A stretch of DNA of 64,000 nt, from contig OZ024867.1 in NCBI GenBank assembly GCA_964017155.1, positions 8,033,413 through 8,097,412 of the forward strand, given 5' to 3'. A model generated the notes under the pieces. That model saw only the letters and a list, made by a program, of their open reading frames with translations. It ran no database searches and was not told where the DNA came from. Within the stretch, counting starts at the first letter, position 1; each line of letters starts with the position of its first letter. A program made the translations under genes and the position numbers. This DNA comes from Oasisia sp. SBJ-2009 (lineage: Eukaryota > Annelida > Polychaeta > Sabellida > Siboglinidae). This document shows positions 50,615-64,000 of this stretch, piece after piece.

Positions 50615-52206
50615 CTCATAATACATTTTAAAACCCAAACATGTCCTAAGATCCTCGGAAGAATATACCAAGGTCATTGTCACACTGAAGATATGATGTT
50701 AGCTAAAACAAAATGTTGCCTCGCCCACTGGTCCCCTGGTAATCCCGTTCCGAGGTTCACAAACAGTTGTTTTAGAGTTACCGCGCAGCCCGTCCAAAAC
50801 TTCACACCCTTTCGTTTACCGCGATCAGAACATTCTTTTCAATTAACCAACAGCTCGAACTGCTGATCTAAACTCTATGTAGGTTAAAGAAAAAAACAGT
50901 CGCTACCTCATGAAAAACGATTTCGCTTGCGAATTAAGTGAGTTTTTTGGAAGCATGTTAAAGTGGACCCGTCTATTTGAGAGAGAGAGAAGTTCCAAAT
51001 ATGTGTTAGACCGTCACAGGCCTTAGCAACAACATCGAAACTTGCATATATGACCAGCAAGCCGAATTTGAATAAGTGAATCATTATTGATATTGACCGT
51101 ATAACATCATATAGAAAAAACTATTTACTTAAATATCTTATTACAGTATTTATTATTTAACTGTTTGATATAGCATTGAGTGGACCCCGTTGTCATTGTC
51201 TTAGACATTACGATTTTACATAGCGCATATAGCATAAACCAATTTAGGCAGTATGTGGCTTTTACGGGATTTTCATTGTATTACTTTACGGAAAATAGCG
51301 TAACAAAATGAGATACTGGGTTCGCGCTAGGCCTTCGTCATTCGTCATTCTTCCTACACTAATGTTTGTACAGTATGGCCAAACGAAAAATGCACGTTAT
51401 CGCCAATTTGACGAAATATGAAATGCGGAACGGACGAATCTGGAATTTCGTAGAAATACAATATAATAGGAATTTCGAAAACGAATCGAATACGAATATT
51501 CAGTGCTTCAAATTTGATTAGAATACTGAAGACTGAACGGTATCGGGTTGTTTTGCAAGAACGCGGCGTCATCTCGTGGCCACAACGCATCGATCTTGTT
51601 GTTTACTTCCTGACGTAACCATGAAAACAACGTCTTACAGCCGACAAGCATATTCTCACATATCTTATGTATGTAAACACACACTAGTCTATACAATTTA
51701 CAAATACAACAATTTACATTCCTGTGAATAAAAACATATAAAAAACAGACTCGCGCGAAACTTGTACGGCGTTTACCGTAACATCGGTAATTTATCGCAG
51801 GCGGCGCTAAATAAACGACCTTCACACATTTCGGTTTTATGCTGACCCTAAAGTAACCGTAACCAAAATTCAGCGTAATTTTATTTTAATAATCCAAAAT
51901 TTACCCGAAATCCTTAAACCTTAACGCGACGCTGCTAGCAAAAAGACCCCTTCAACATAATACCGGTATGACAGTATAATCTACGCGTAGCCGGTGCGCC
52001 ATAGACGGCATGACAGCGCTCCTGGCGACGTTTGCGCGAAGTTTTGTGAAGTTAGTGATTTTTTTTATATATGGCATATAGTAAGCTGTCTCAAGTTGTA
52101 AATATTGCACTTCTTCTTAAGTTTAATAGTCATGAATAATCATCAACATTACGTAATTAGCAGATTATCTTTGCACATTTTCAAGGTCAGTTATAACTGA
52201 ATTACA

Positions 52207-52345
<139 letters not shown>

Positions 52346-54704
52346 TGTGACTAAACAATATTGTATTTAGCTAAAACAAAATGACTCCTTCTAGCCAATA
52401 TGGCCCAAAATAATTCAGGTATATCGCTAACCCAGATATATAATATTATAATTATGTTTTCAAAGAGGACATATGGGTTACGTGATAGGTTTAACAATGA
52501 TATGAAATGGGTGTTAACACGATAATCAACACATTCATTTTCACCGCCAGCGGATTACTGGCTGTCCGTGAACGATGTGATAAAAGGTGAATCACTGTCT
52601 ATATCAACAATAACAAAAATTGAAAATGTGATATCATCATTTAAATGGTGTCATGTGATAGATACTAGTATGTAGTTAATAAAATTGTTTGAAATCTTCA
52701 ATATTTACGGAGAAATTAAATTGCTAAATCTTTACAATGCTGCATTTTTTTTATTTATAGGATGTTGGTCAATTTATTGTGCACAGGCTGCATAATGACA
52801 GAATAACATAGGTTGGAAATCAGTAATAACATTGGAACTATTTAACTTACGCATGTGAAACCAAAAATGTGTCAACACTTCAGGAAAGTTAAATGTTGTG
52901 TGACCTTGATTTGACCTTCAAAGTTGTCATATATTTTATATCTGACATAGATTTGACCCACAGTATGGTATTAATGGTATAATTTAGGTAATTGTTTAGG
53001 AAATGAGCCTTGTTAACATTTAAATATAAAAACTGGCAATATAGCAACTCTATGAACACTTTAAACGGTTATTATAAGTTGACCTAATTATTTGACATAT
53101 ATTTCACATATGACCTATATACTGAAATTTATTGCATAATTATTTCATAAATTCACCATGAATCTTGATAAACCCTTTGACTTGTGATTTATTATTTTTC
53201 GACTTTGACATGACTTTCACAGTTGACCTACATTCCCATGTTTTTCTATATTTGGCTCACTACATTTAAATTAACTTTTTATTGATGAGTACATTTCCCT
53301 GCCGTAACTTCCAGTTGAGCAACAGGTGTAGACTATGTATAACTAGTCACGCCATCGATTTCTGCTGATGTCACAGTTCTGCCATTTATTGAAGAATGGA
53401 AACATTGTAGTAGCAGTATCAACAATTCCCAAGACCATACTGCAATGTTCTTCAAGTTTAAACACTGATATTGCAAATAAATTCGAGTTGAGCAACGAAT
53501 ACGAAGTGACTGCGATGTCAGACACTTCTCTCGAGATCAAAGAGAATGTTGTCAGTTCTTGAGAAGTTTACCCATGCGAGCATTGCCACCATTGACATTC
53601 ACACAGGTTTCACTATAGGTAATGTGCATAAGTCCATACAATATGCATTCAAGTTCACAATTTCTCTGTGATAGTCAATGTGAACCTCTCCAAGTTGCTG
53701 ATGAGTCGACCCTTGTTAGGAGCAATGCCTTCAAATCAATACATAACAGTCAGTACTGCATACAACATTACATAATATTAAATGACAAATTACAGCACTT
53801 AACTCCATGAAAAAGAATTGAACGGGAAATGGGTTAACAAATGTAATATTACACTTTCAGAGTGTCTACATGAAATTCAAATAACGAAACTATTTCACAT
53901 AAAATACTACACAATATGGTAAATATTGTTAATAATAAATAGATAGTCCACATAACTGTAAAGTAAATGGTAAAATGGCAAAATGTGAATTACAGGTATT
54001 GTGTATTAGGTATTGGTGGTGTATATTAAAGTGGAAATATTAACTTTCTTTGTTCTTTACTTTCTATCATGAAATAGTAACACTGACACACTAACAACAT
54101 GTACTAAGTTCTGTTTACACAATTAATTAAAATCAACTGTTTAAGATGTGGATTGATCAGATTAATAATGTTTTACTGTATTGTTTAAAATGGAAGACGC
54201 AGTCACAAATAATCGTGATGACCAGCCCTGACGCCGTAAATTTAACTGTTTTGAATGTTCTGTTTTCCCTAAAGTATTGATTTGCATATATGCAACACAA
54301 TAATAACTATTCAGTAATAACTTTCTAATATTTAACTGATAGTCATAACATGAGGATGGCACAGATTACATGGCGCCGACGTTGGTCGTTGCAAAAAACA
54401 CGCAATGTTAATGGCGCTTGAACGCATAAATTATGAACAGCGCAGGCCGCAGCTCTGGGCGACATGAACAACGTGTCAAACTGTCCTGATACCGCCCGTT
54501 TGTGGGGGGATTTCCTCGCATTCTACATTGACATACGTAATTCACATTTATGCCATATGAAAGCTAAGATGCCTTAGATGTGGGTTACACTTTTCATATT
54601 TTAGGTTACTCGCAAATATATATTACCATTTTGTTTAAATAAACGCAACGCAAGGTTCACCAACCTTAATCATCGACAGCCGAATGCAATGTAATAGAAT
54701 GTTC

Positions 54705-54860
54705 CCACTGATCCTCTTCTGAAGGCATTCATTGGTCGATATCAATGTCAACAGTAAACATAATCAGTATGCATAGCGGGGAATACGCCTTTTTCCGAGA
54801 CCATGTGATCCAGGCAGTCGCTTCGGCGGCAAAAAACCTGCGCCATTTCTGGAACGCGTT
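54705..54860 (-). repeat. Dispersed repeat R130, copy 2 (inverted)
   Basis: Its reverse complement has the same ordered phrases as 36466-36605, with a short extra segment (CTGCCTGGATCACATGGTCT) after GCCGAAGCGA. Confidence 0.8.
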
Positions 54861-55734
54861 ACGCGGACACTGAGAGATGCTGCCATCTAGCGGATGTAAC
54901 GACGACGTGATAAAAAATGTGAATCGCTGAATGCTACTTTCAATCAAATTTCTCAGTGAAACGAAGAAGATGGTGTCATATTAAAACATGTCTATGAGTA
55001 CGTATATATGAATAAACACGTCACTACGAAATAAACAGCTAACTTAGAGAAAACATATTTCACAAACGGGAATGGTCAACGAGCAACCCTCCATGTTCAT
55101 GAGTCATGCGGTATGAGCCTCGCTGGCTGACCTTCACTCAATAATTCTGAAAAGATTTGAATCAAGGAAATGTTCAGACTTGATTTGAAGTAGATGTTAG
55201 GGTAGTTATCTTATGTTTGAATACAATGGGTCCCAGTGTTATATACTTAAAATAAAGTTTGATTAATAAATTAAACGGGAAACGTTTTAATCATGATAGC
55301 ATTATTTAATAAGAAAAAATAACTGCCGTAATTTTGAAAGCAACACGTGCGCGTCCATGTCTACTCGGCAAAACACGCTGACTTACTACTTAGTATCTGC
55401 TATCGTAAAGCTACATAATTTGGATACTGTGGGTCAATAATAAAGTACACCAGCAGAACCTACACAATTGTCGTAAATGCATACAATTCATACCGTTGAT
55501 GAAATAGTTTAGCGATTTGTCACCATGTATTCGTTCCACGACCGCAGCTTCTAACTAACAGCTTCCACGTAATAGGACGTCCCGCATAAAATTTCAAAAC
55601 TGAATTATTAATTTGTTTTAACTACATGGTTAGTTCTCTGAAAATGGTCAAAATAATTATATTTTGTTTATTTAGGTATTCTGCGTAAACAGAACTTGCG
55701 CAGTTTGTTTGGCTCTGAAACTGGATCATACAAA

Positions 55735-55835
55735 TATTATGTTCTCCAAAAAAACAGCGCGTTTTTCTCTATGCATTCTAATTGCGTTTACATTTATATC
55801 GACCAATGAATGCCTTCAGAAAATGTTCGGCGTGA
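55735..55835 (+). repeat. Dispersed repeat R130, copy 3
   Basis: Shares GCGTTTTTCTCTATGCATTC, TATATCGACCAATGAATGCC and TTCAGAAAATGTTCGGCG with copies 1 and 2 and lacks their left part. A 125-codon ORF starting here is judged a by-product. Confidence 0.7.
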
Positions 55836-57404
55836 AAATATGTTTAATCGGCATCGCATTCGGCTGTGGATGGTTAAACCTTAGGGTTGGTGAAATTTGT
55901 GCTGTGCCTGTGTTTATTTATACAAAAAAATTTGTATATATTAGGGTGTATCTCATTAATGACTATGGTATTATTTTGAACTTTGTATACCCATTGCCCA
56001 TCCGGACACAAAGAAAACGCCTGTTATCGTGGCAGTTTTTTACATGTCGACCAGAGCTGCTGTTTACTATGTTGACTATGCGCTAAGCCTGAGGCTGACA
56101 CGTCGCATCGCCGAGCCATTGACATTTGCGTGGCATTTGCAATTTTATGAATATCAGCTAACTGTTAGACGGTTATAAGTGAACATGTGTTATATATGCA
56201 AGACTCAATACTCAATAATCAGTACTTTTAGGGCAAACAGTTTCGAAATTTTGAAACTAACATTTACAGCCGGGTTATTAATTGTGTCACAATTATATGG
56301 CATATGCCACTGCCTGGCACTGCTAGCAGTACGGATAAGACATATCATTAACGATTATGTCACTCTACAAATCGCGACCTTAACTTTCAGCTAGATCCAA
56401 CATTGTCTCATACCTTACCTAACGCTTTTACAGCCTATCTTAGTTCACATGATCATGCACATATTTGCGTGACACTGTCTGGTATTGGCCTAGTCAAAAG
56501 CAGGACACACGATTTTTGCCATGTTAAATTTCATGTAATATATTTAATAGATTTAGCCATAAATATTGAATGCATTCTGTGATTAGATAACCCGAAAATA
56601 GTATACATATATGGTATTAATAAACTGGAAAATAAAATGTATATTATATGTTATATACATACAAGTGATAGTATATGCCCTCTTTTTTTAAGAACAGGCT
56701 GATATGTCCGTGAGGCATAAACAATATCAAAAAGACAAAATCGATATGATGGACTATTTATTTTACACGAATAGTTCACCGGTTCCAACCTATCCGTATA
56801 TGAACTGCTATTGGTGTGAACATTTATTTGAGTGTTGCTGCTCATTTAAAATATATTTTGATGATATGATACAAAATAAAATAATGCAACATTACATAAG
56901 TTGTTAATTTGTCAAACCTTCACTATATTCAACGTTCCTTTTGTTCACTGTTGTACAATATTGTTGAATCCAGAATGGGGATTTCATAACTGGTTCTCTT
57001 AAGACTTAACGAACCTGTTGCTCATTATGTTAGTCATGGTGAAAGTCCGCTGTGCCTAGCGATGTGGTCCAAACTGTCTGGTAATGTGTTGAAAGATACA
57101 AAAACAATATATTTTTATGTAAAATATCCAGTTCCTGTTTGTACATTCAAAATATACGAAGACACAGCTATTTCTAAAATCCGTGGTAGAAGCAAACTGC
57201 CCCCCAGCCCATTCACTTGGCCCCAATCTGGCAAACTCTTTTTTTTAACAGTGTCATGAAAGGCAGTCTTTAAAGTGGCCTTTTCAGTAAGATACTATCT
57301 AAACTGTTAATGTATCGATACAATATGTTTAGAAGAAATTGTAACATAGCGATGAACGTTTTTTTTTTAAAGTATAACTCTGTGGAAGCGCACAAACAGG
57401 GCTG

Positions 57405-57545
57405 GGGTCAATTCAAAATTAATTGGAATTGGTCTGTTCAATTCCAATTCAATTGTAGAATTGGCGCGGGAATTGTAACTGTAAGATATTGAATTGAAAT
57501 TGAAATATTTGGATTTAAATTGGAATTGAATAAAAGGAATTGAGC
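57405..57545 (+). repeat. Degenerate AATTG(G/A)AATT low-complexity tract
   Basis: Repeated AATTG, AATTGAAATT and TTCAATTCCAATTC phrases, partly self-complementary. From 55836 to 58040 nothing else is supported. Confidence 0.7.
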
Positions 57546-58039
57546 ATATGATATTATTTTGACGCTGCGAAGTATATTTTACTGATAGTTGGGAGTATTT
57601 CGATCCAGGTAATGGTGTTTACTGACCCAAAAAGTTGGACAATAAAGCTGCTGGTTAAACATTAGCCGTCAATTAATTAATGGATGAAACTGATGAATGG
57701 GAAATCAATTAGGCTTGACCTACTGCCTTGTGCGTATGAGTACTGGATGCGGACTGCTTCAAAGAAATATAGATAACACTCATACTTTCACAGTATCACT
57801 AAGACTACCACCAGTGAAGCCAGGACATCGCCAGATAGTCCAACATGTACCCAGTAAAGTGCAAGGGTAACCAGCGCAAGCATAAACCCAGTGAAGACCG
57901 AACATATAATCAATTCTAGTTGTTTCCAGCACTCGACAACGTTCTATTAACTGACTAGTTTGTATATATTGTGGTTACAACGTATAATCATATGAGGTCT
58001 TATTTAACTAGTTAGCCTTTTTCAGAACATCTAAGCCTA

Positions 58040-58303
58040 AGGCTAAGCCAAGCCGCCCTTTCTATGCTGCACTGAGGATGGTCACTGCCAGGGTGCTTGT
58101 CGTCATGAGTGGTTCTTTTACGTCCCAAATTGATCCGGGACCGACATTAACGTGATTATCCGATTCACGAAGGATACACAGTCCCCAATGTTGAGAGCCA
58201 GATTTTGTACATCAAATATATCACAACTGCCGGTACCAGGGATCGAACCCGCGGCGCCGGCGTGACAGGCGGATGTGGTAAACACTACACCACCCGCGCC
58301 TCT
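58040..58303 (-). mobile_element. tRNA-derived SINE with tRNA-Asp-like head
   Basis: The minus strand from about 58301 to 58228 reads like a tRNA gene: GCGGGTGGTGTAGTGTTTAC (A box region), the anticodon arm CCGCCTGTCACGCCGG (GTC, Asp-like) and GGGTTCGATCCCTGG (B box). The acceptor stem does not pair as in a true tRNA, and a body with GGGACGTAAAAGAACCACTC follows to about 58040. This is a SINE rather than a tRNA gene. Confidence 0.75.
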
Positions 58304-59439
58304 CTATCGTGCATGTGAATGTGACAAACATGATTTATAAAAATAATTGTAAAAATAAACAATAACATTATTTTACCTAGCCAATACTACCAAGTAGCCA
58401 CTCAGTTGTTTCCATATGTTCTTCCTAGCTACTAAATCAGTTTGCAACACCTTGCCTGCATTGACCTTTAAACACTTGTTGACGCATTGTCAGATTTTGA
58501 GTTAATTGTTTATCTTATTTATGCATGCCACATTGTGCGATGTGTCAGTGAGTCAAACGTCAAAACCATTTTAATGTGCTGATCTAGTGTTTCAACACCA
58601 TTATTTTGTGGCGTCATTTCCTGTAACTTTTTTCTAGCCATATTTCTGCTACTGACTATTTAAAATGATCACAATTATTTGGTTATCATAATATGTGTTT
58701 ATAGTTCCTGTAGTATGCATTAATGTATAACAAACATGACATTAGGTAATTTTACTTTTCATTTAATGTAGAATGTTATGGTTTATTTATCTTAATAGAC
58801 ATATGAGAAGGATTATTTTACAGACAGCGGTTTTAGAACCGTCTAGTCTGCAATGTCAGGAGGTGACCTGTCAAGATGTCAGCTGAGCTATTTGGGACTT
58901 GTTCCATATATCATTCTGTTACTTTGATACCAAACTGGGTCCTCACACAAGAGTCAGCAGGCAGCATCTTTTCCCAGTCAGAAACACCCTTAGTTTTAAG
59001 CAAACAAACAATAACTGATGGTTATCAGTGTAGGCCTAATTATGTTTGTTTAATTAAGCCACCAGCATGTCCATAAATAGCCAATTAACAGCTAACCCAC
59101 CAGTTGCGCAGGACATGCTCTTGATGTAGTCTGAAGGCCACTCAGCACTGCTTTGCACTGGCTAACAGTGCTAACTGTTAAGAACATGAACGCCTCATTT
59201 CCATCTGTACTAGCAATGGTTCCTTACCGTTATAGCTACTTCCCGTTATAGGTACTCTTTATTCCCGTTATAGTTACTAATAAGTTTCACAGTTGAACTA
59301 GTTCGGTTATGCTTACTTTTATATTTCTGAATTTTACAAGGTAACACGAGCATTAACTATTTCATCTCCATCCATGAGGGGTGGATGGTTTTGATATAAG
59401 TGTGTTCTACTGAGGAATTTCCACAAAGTCAAGCAAACA

Positions 59440-59655
59440 AATTTAACGAGTACAGTGTTGAGACATGGCTTGATTCAGACATCACCACGGACAAGTGGGA
59501 TACCTACACATAAACTGACAAATTAGCAAGGAACCATGTTGAGGGATGGAAATGCAAATTTGCGAAAGTGGTGAGGAAACACCATCCCAACATTTTCCAG
59601 TTCATGGTTGCTAAAGATGATGTTGCCATCCCACCACTACCTAAAAAGAATAATT
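59440..59655 (+). pseudogene. Transposase-like C-terminal remnant
   Basis: The plus strand reads DKWDTYT, a stop, then TDKLARNHVEGWKCKFAKVV, RKHHPNIFQFMVAKDD. The pattern NHVEGW......HPNIF.F is what I recall from the end of MULE/FLYWCH-associated transposase-like proteins. The stop after DTYT and lack of a longer frame show decay. Other parts of 58304-60280 are empty of supported genes. Confidence 0.45.
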
Positions 59656-60683
59656 GATGATTTTCAGTACTTTTTTCATAAATGCAATTATGTAGTCAGC
59701 ACAATTAACGTAGTTGTCTTTTGAAAAATGTTTTGAACAAGTGTGTTATGGTATATTTTCCATTTCAAATAACTGACAGTTACATTTGTATATCATTATT
59801 TTGACTTTTAAAATGTGTCCTTCATTAATACATTTCATGTAGGTTACTGCTCCCTCTTGCTATCCTATCCTGAATTGTGTAATTAAATAAGTAGCTATAA
59901 CGTGACTAGTTTGCCTATCAAACTTAGCGAGTAGCTTTAATGGTATGTATGGTTAGGATTATTTAAGCAAATACATATTACGTGTTTATATTATGTATTA
60001 TGGAATTCTGACGATAGGTCTATGTCTTTAACAGCTTCGTTAATATACCACAATGTAGAATTTGCATCAATATATCAGTATAAATAATATAACCAATACA
60101 TATGTCAATATAATAACACATTTTATTGTAACGTTACACAGGTGGCAATAATACAAACGTGTTGCATTTAGGCACAAGCGTTTATAGTATACGCGTGTCT
60201 TCAGATCCAAATTAAGATATGTAATCGATTAGTGCGCTTTATGCTGAGTTTATTGAGATGTTACATTGTAAGTTTGAATACACATTGTCATGCGCCAACT
60301 AAATTAACAGGAATATTATCTTCAAACAAGTTGAATATGTGATTCTTGTGGTTGATTACAGCGCAATAAGGTTGGTGTTTCTTGTACATCAAGTGACAAG
60401 CATACGCCGGTTTCTCTGTAAAAGTGTTACTGTTTTTTCTTTTTTTTCCATCTAAAGAAAAGCAAATGGCAGTACTATGTAGCAGCTCTTTTACAATAAA
60501 CATGTTGCTAAATTATCCATTAATAAGTAAGTAGAAATATCAGCTACGTTACACCAACGTAACCATATTTATCATTTCGTTAGTTATTTGAGTCAAAACA
60601 ACATGTTCTTTTGTAATGGACTTTGCACAAAAACGCAATTTAATATTGCAGAGTAAATTAGTTGAGTCTCGTCGAAAATCTGT

Positions 60684-61063
60684 CAGACCGTAAGGGTAAA
60701 CTTACATTGTCAGACGTGAAGGGTAAACTTAAACTGTCAGACTGGAAGGGTAAAATTAAACTGTCAGACTGGAAGGGTAAACTTAAACTGTCAGACTGGA
60801 AGGGTAAACTTAAACTGTCAGACTGGAAGGGTAAACTTAAACTGTCAGACCGGAAGGGTGAACTTACATTGTCAGACCGTAAGGGTAAACTTAAATTGTC
60901 AGACTATAAGGGTCAACTTAAACTGTCAGACCGGAAGGGTAAACTTAAACTGACAGACCGTAAGGGTAAACTTACATTGTCACACCGTAAGGGTAAACTT
61001 AAACTGTCAGACCGGAAGGGTAAACTTAAACTGTCAGACCGCAAGGGTAAACTTAAATTGTTT
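60684..61063 (+). repeat. 27-bp minisatellite, about 14 units, in one open frame
   Basis: Units of AAACTGTCAGACCGGAAGGGTAAACTT type repeat about fourteen times. Because 27 is a multiple of three the frame stays open, reading KLSDRKGKL or KLSDWKGKL per unit. The open frame runs from about 60662 to 61357 and ends in about 95 non-repeat codons (LFINSVDGITYYTAN..., ending ENICQTR). It has no in-frame ATG before the array, so I list it as a repeat and not as a gene. Confidence 0.85.
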
Positions 61064-61741
61064 ATAAACTCGGTTGATGGTATTACATATTATACCGCAA
61101 ATACAAGTAAGACAATCTCCGCTCTAGAAACTGACTATAAATTACGGCAATTGTGGCTAAAACCAGCGATCATAACGCGAAGTTCCCATAAATACCGGAG
61201 CTTGTCTCAAAAATATATGTTGTGTGACACAGTTGTAAACAAATTGTCAATAATCAATGTTGTGGTACCTACAACGGCTGCTCGAGTTCAGCGCCCTAAC
61301 TTTGCGGTTTCGTGCAGGAGGGGCAGGTCGCCTGAAAACATTTGTCAGACACGTTAGCACAATTCAAGTCTCCTCAAGACACGTTCATTTAAATTAGCTA
61401 CTTCCAACGAGACTGTATTTTGTGACACTCTGATTATAATGTATTTTATGAATCATTAATAGTTTTAGTATTAGTTTGTACTAATTTATGGGGTATTAAT
61501 TTAGGCATTATTATGTTATTGTATAATAATAATAATGTTAACTTTTAAGTTATCCTTTTATATTAACGCAGTTGACTTACTATTTTAGAAACACAATCTG
61601 ATACATTAGATCTTAGTCATTTGGTATACATACATATTTATATATATTACATTACTAATTTGATCATAAATATGGTTGAAATTATAAGTTAACTAATTAA
61701 TGGACCAATTGATGGATACAGGTGTATAAACACGCGTGCAC

Positions 61742-61790
61742 GCACACACACGCTCACACACACACACACACACACACATACACATACATA

Positions 61791-61825
<35 letters not shown>

Positions 61826-61877
61826 TGATCAAGTGTTATGGTCATTTTTCTATATGTATGTATGTATGTATGTATAT

Positions 61878-61927
<50 letters not shown>

Positions 61928-61934
61928 ATACATA

Positions 61935-61978
<44 letters not shown>

Positions 61979-62009
61979 ACGAAAATGACCAAAATCATTG
62001 TTCAATTGT

Positions 62010-62075
<66 letters not shown>

Positions 62076-62091
62076 AAAAGACCATAACAAG

Positions 62092-62139
<48 letters not shown>
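61742..62139 (+). repeat. Compound (CA)n/(AT)n/(GTAT)n microsatellites
   Basis: CA run (61742-61778), then AT runs broken by short unique phrases. GACCAAAATCATTGTTCAAT near 61986 and a similar ATGGTCATTTTTC near 61838 are partly inverted to each other. Confidence 0.9.
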
Positions 62140-62141
<2 letters not shown>

Positions 62142-62569
62142 GAGAGAGAGAGAGAAACAGAACGAGATAGATAAAGATAATCAGGGTATCGCAAAAATAG
62201 TGCAACAGTAGTTATGTTAATATATAATTTACTTTTGCCATCTGCCGGTGGCTCACTGTGTGACGAAAAGTTGCATAATTGAACTAATTTATTTTGTGTT
62301 TATTTATTTTGATAATTACTATTACATATACCATAATATTCATTGCAATGTGCACACGCGCCTACACACGGGCTGGTGCCGAATATACGGCGCTTTACAA
62401 ATGTTGGTTACATTAATAATAATAACAACATAATAGCCTTATGTATGCATTTCATCGATGTTTCCGTGTTGCACATTGGACTAACACTTCATTCACATTT
62501 TCTTCCTGATCAAATCATATTCAACGTTGATGATGACCGTGATACATAAATGGTCTTAATTGATATTCA

Positions 62570-63430
62570 GTAACCTTTTGAAACAGTCGATTACTCTATC
62601 TTGTTGACAACACTGGACGCTATAGGTGTTGATCCGTTAATAGTGGCGTGGGTTTAATGTTACGTGTGAGATTTTTCTGAGAATGGAAATATTACAAGTG
62701 GTATAAGAGAGGGGTCCATCCTAGACCCTCTGTTTTTTTATTCATATCAATGACATTGTTCAAACTGTTAATTGTGATCTGTTCTTGTATGCAGATTATT
62801 CTAACTTGCTGGTTACTGGAAACTGTCCAAAACAAATTGAAAGGTCACTTATCCTTGAACTAAAGTTATTATGTGGTTGGCTATAAGAAAACAAGCTCTC
62901 CAGTCATTTAGGGAAAATAGAGAACGTACTGTTTGCATCTAGAATTCAACTTCCAAAGCGGACAGCATGAACATTTCCTGTAATGGTGTTAGCATACAAA
63001 CAAAAATAATGGTTAACTATCTAGGTAACATTTTATCGGGATTTGAATGGTTCGTCTTAGGGCAAATATGTAGTCCATAGATCAATGCAAAATTTACGTT
63101 TTTATATAGAACAGAAACTTTGTTTGGAGAATAGACAAATTTTGGACAAATATTATGTTCGTCATTGCTGCAGACACACTGTGATAGGGGATTAAAGCAT
63201 TAGTCAAAAATACATTGCAGACAGCTCAAAATAAAATCAGATACCTGTTTAAATATGATTGTAGGCACCGTATAAGATACAGTGATTTTTAAGAAAACAA
63301 ATTATCTACACATAAAGAGTAGCCGGTCTCGCCCTCTGTTTATGTATTCAGCTCCGTCAAACACGTACACAATACGAGTAATTTGTAATATATGCAGAAG
63401 CACTGATGTCAACATTCTACAACATACCTA
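62570..63430 (+). pseudogene. Decayed non-LTR reverse transcriptase
   Basis: Plus-strand blocks, in changing frames: ITSGIREGSILDPLFF (GVPQGSILGPLLF motif), NDIVQTVNCDLFLYADYSNL (YADD box with the second D changed to Y), LVTGNCPKQIERSLILELKL, LSSHLGKIENVLFASR, MVNYLGNILSG and LVKNTLQTAQNKIRYLFKYD. Stops and frameshifts and the altered catalytic box make it a dead LINE fragment. From 63431 to 63735 nothing is seen. Confidence 0.75.
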
Positions 63431-63734
63431 ATGTCAGGGTAGCAAATAGTTTTAATTATATCATATTAAAATGAGGAAAGAACTGCCACGTGATGCACTA
63501 TCCATTCAACACAAATATATATGTAAGAATATTTCAATGAGCCAAAATACGGGTGAAAAACGAAACTGAATTTATATTTCAGTGTTTATATTTAACTAGT
63601 TGTTTTATGTATTTAGTTAAATATTATGTTATTATTTAAATATTGTAGCCATCCACTACGGAAATAAGACGATTTTACATGTACAATTTCCTTCTTTCTT
63701 TGCCATACACAAACACACACGCAAATACCACATA

Positions 63735-63737
<3 letters not shown>

Positions 63738-63809
<72 letters not shown>
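63738..63809 (+). repeat. (AT)n microsatellite
   Basis: Pure AT run. The remaining sequence to the window end shows no supported gene. Confidence 0.97.
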
Positions 63810-63813
<4 letters not shown>

Positions 63814-64000
63814 TACTTGGCAATCTTATTAAATATTGTTAAATCTTACGTATATATATATAGACGTAGACGTATTTACAACATTAACACGTCATCTCTG
63901 TACCTACTTTGTGGGTCACAGCTTGATTTATTCCCGGCCAGATCGACGCAGGTAGTCTTTTCAGGACAAGGCTTACTTCGACAAGGGTAGTACCCTGAAA

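Noticed and set aside
53343..53562. Overlapping 64-65 codon ORFs on both strands
   Set aside because: No homology recognised, no splice context; overlapping ORFs in opposite strands are expected by chance.
55709..56086. 125-codon ORF with hydrophobic stretches
   Set aside because: Starts inside a dispersed repeat (R130 copy 3), with no splice signals or recognisable domain.
58228..58301. tRNA-Asp gene
   Set aside because: The acceptor ends do not pair, the anticodon stem is imperfect and SINE body sequence follows.
60288..60503. 71-codon minus-strand ORF rich in K and H
   Set aside because: Short, AT-rich, no domain or context support.

Overview
The window is animal nuclear DNA. It is AT-rich, has spliced genes with GT..AG introns, very long simple repeats ((AT)n, (CA)n, (CAGA)n, (CCTG)n, (TGAT)n), several minisatellites, non-LTR retrotransposon copies of different ages, a tRNA-derived SINE and inverted-repeat elements. 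Fucolectin (FTP) domains, a YWTD propeller, a galaxin-like secreted peptide and a CXC-tailed repeat ORF together suggest a marine invertebrate. I lean to a mollusc; this is inference, and a cephalochordate is not excluded.

Left part (1-29 kb): a segmental duplication. A unit of about 5.6 kb with an intronless membrane-anchored methyltransferase gene (minus strand) lies at 1-5627 and again, almost identical, at 23449-29043. Between the copies are a broken galaxin-like terminal exon (6021-6185), a 5'-truncated LINE (7.0-7.8 kb), remains of a SET-domain gene (10.8-13.4 kb) invaded by simple repeats, a CXC-tailed repeat ORF with stops (14.9-15.4 kb), an apparently intact three-exon galaxin-like gene (18.4-20.1 kb, with TATA box, signal peptide and poly(A) signal), a decayed reverse transcriptase (20.8-21.5 kb), and a duplicated flank carrying a 406-bp inverted-repeat element (22519-22924).

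Middle part (29-50 kb): a minus-strand gene block that can be assembled exon by exon with matching splice phases. Seven exons from 49994 to 37570 encode a signal peptide and a YWTD (LDL-receptor class B) propeller, 330 residues to a stop. Downstream on the same strand, one EGF exon and four phase 1-1 exons making two fucolectin domains end in a tiny terminal exon followed by AATAAA. The EGF/FTP exons have no start of their own that I could find, and a phase-compatible donor inside the last propeller exon could join them, giving a 639-residue propeller-EGF-lectin protein. The introns hold an intact LINE ORF (40841-43963), a second CXC-tailed repeat remnant, a Mutator-like transposase remnant, a 686-bp foldback element and a (CCCG)/(CCTG) array of about 500 bp.

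Right part (50-64 kb): mostly gene-poor AT-rich sequence with simple repeats, a tRNA-Asp-like SINE, a small transposase-like remnant, an in-frame 27-bp minisatellite and another decayed reverse transcriptase. No rRNA, functional tRNA or CRISPR was seen.
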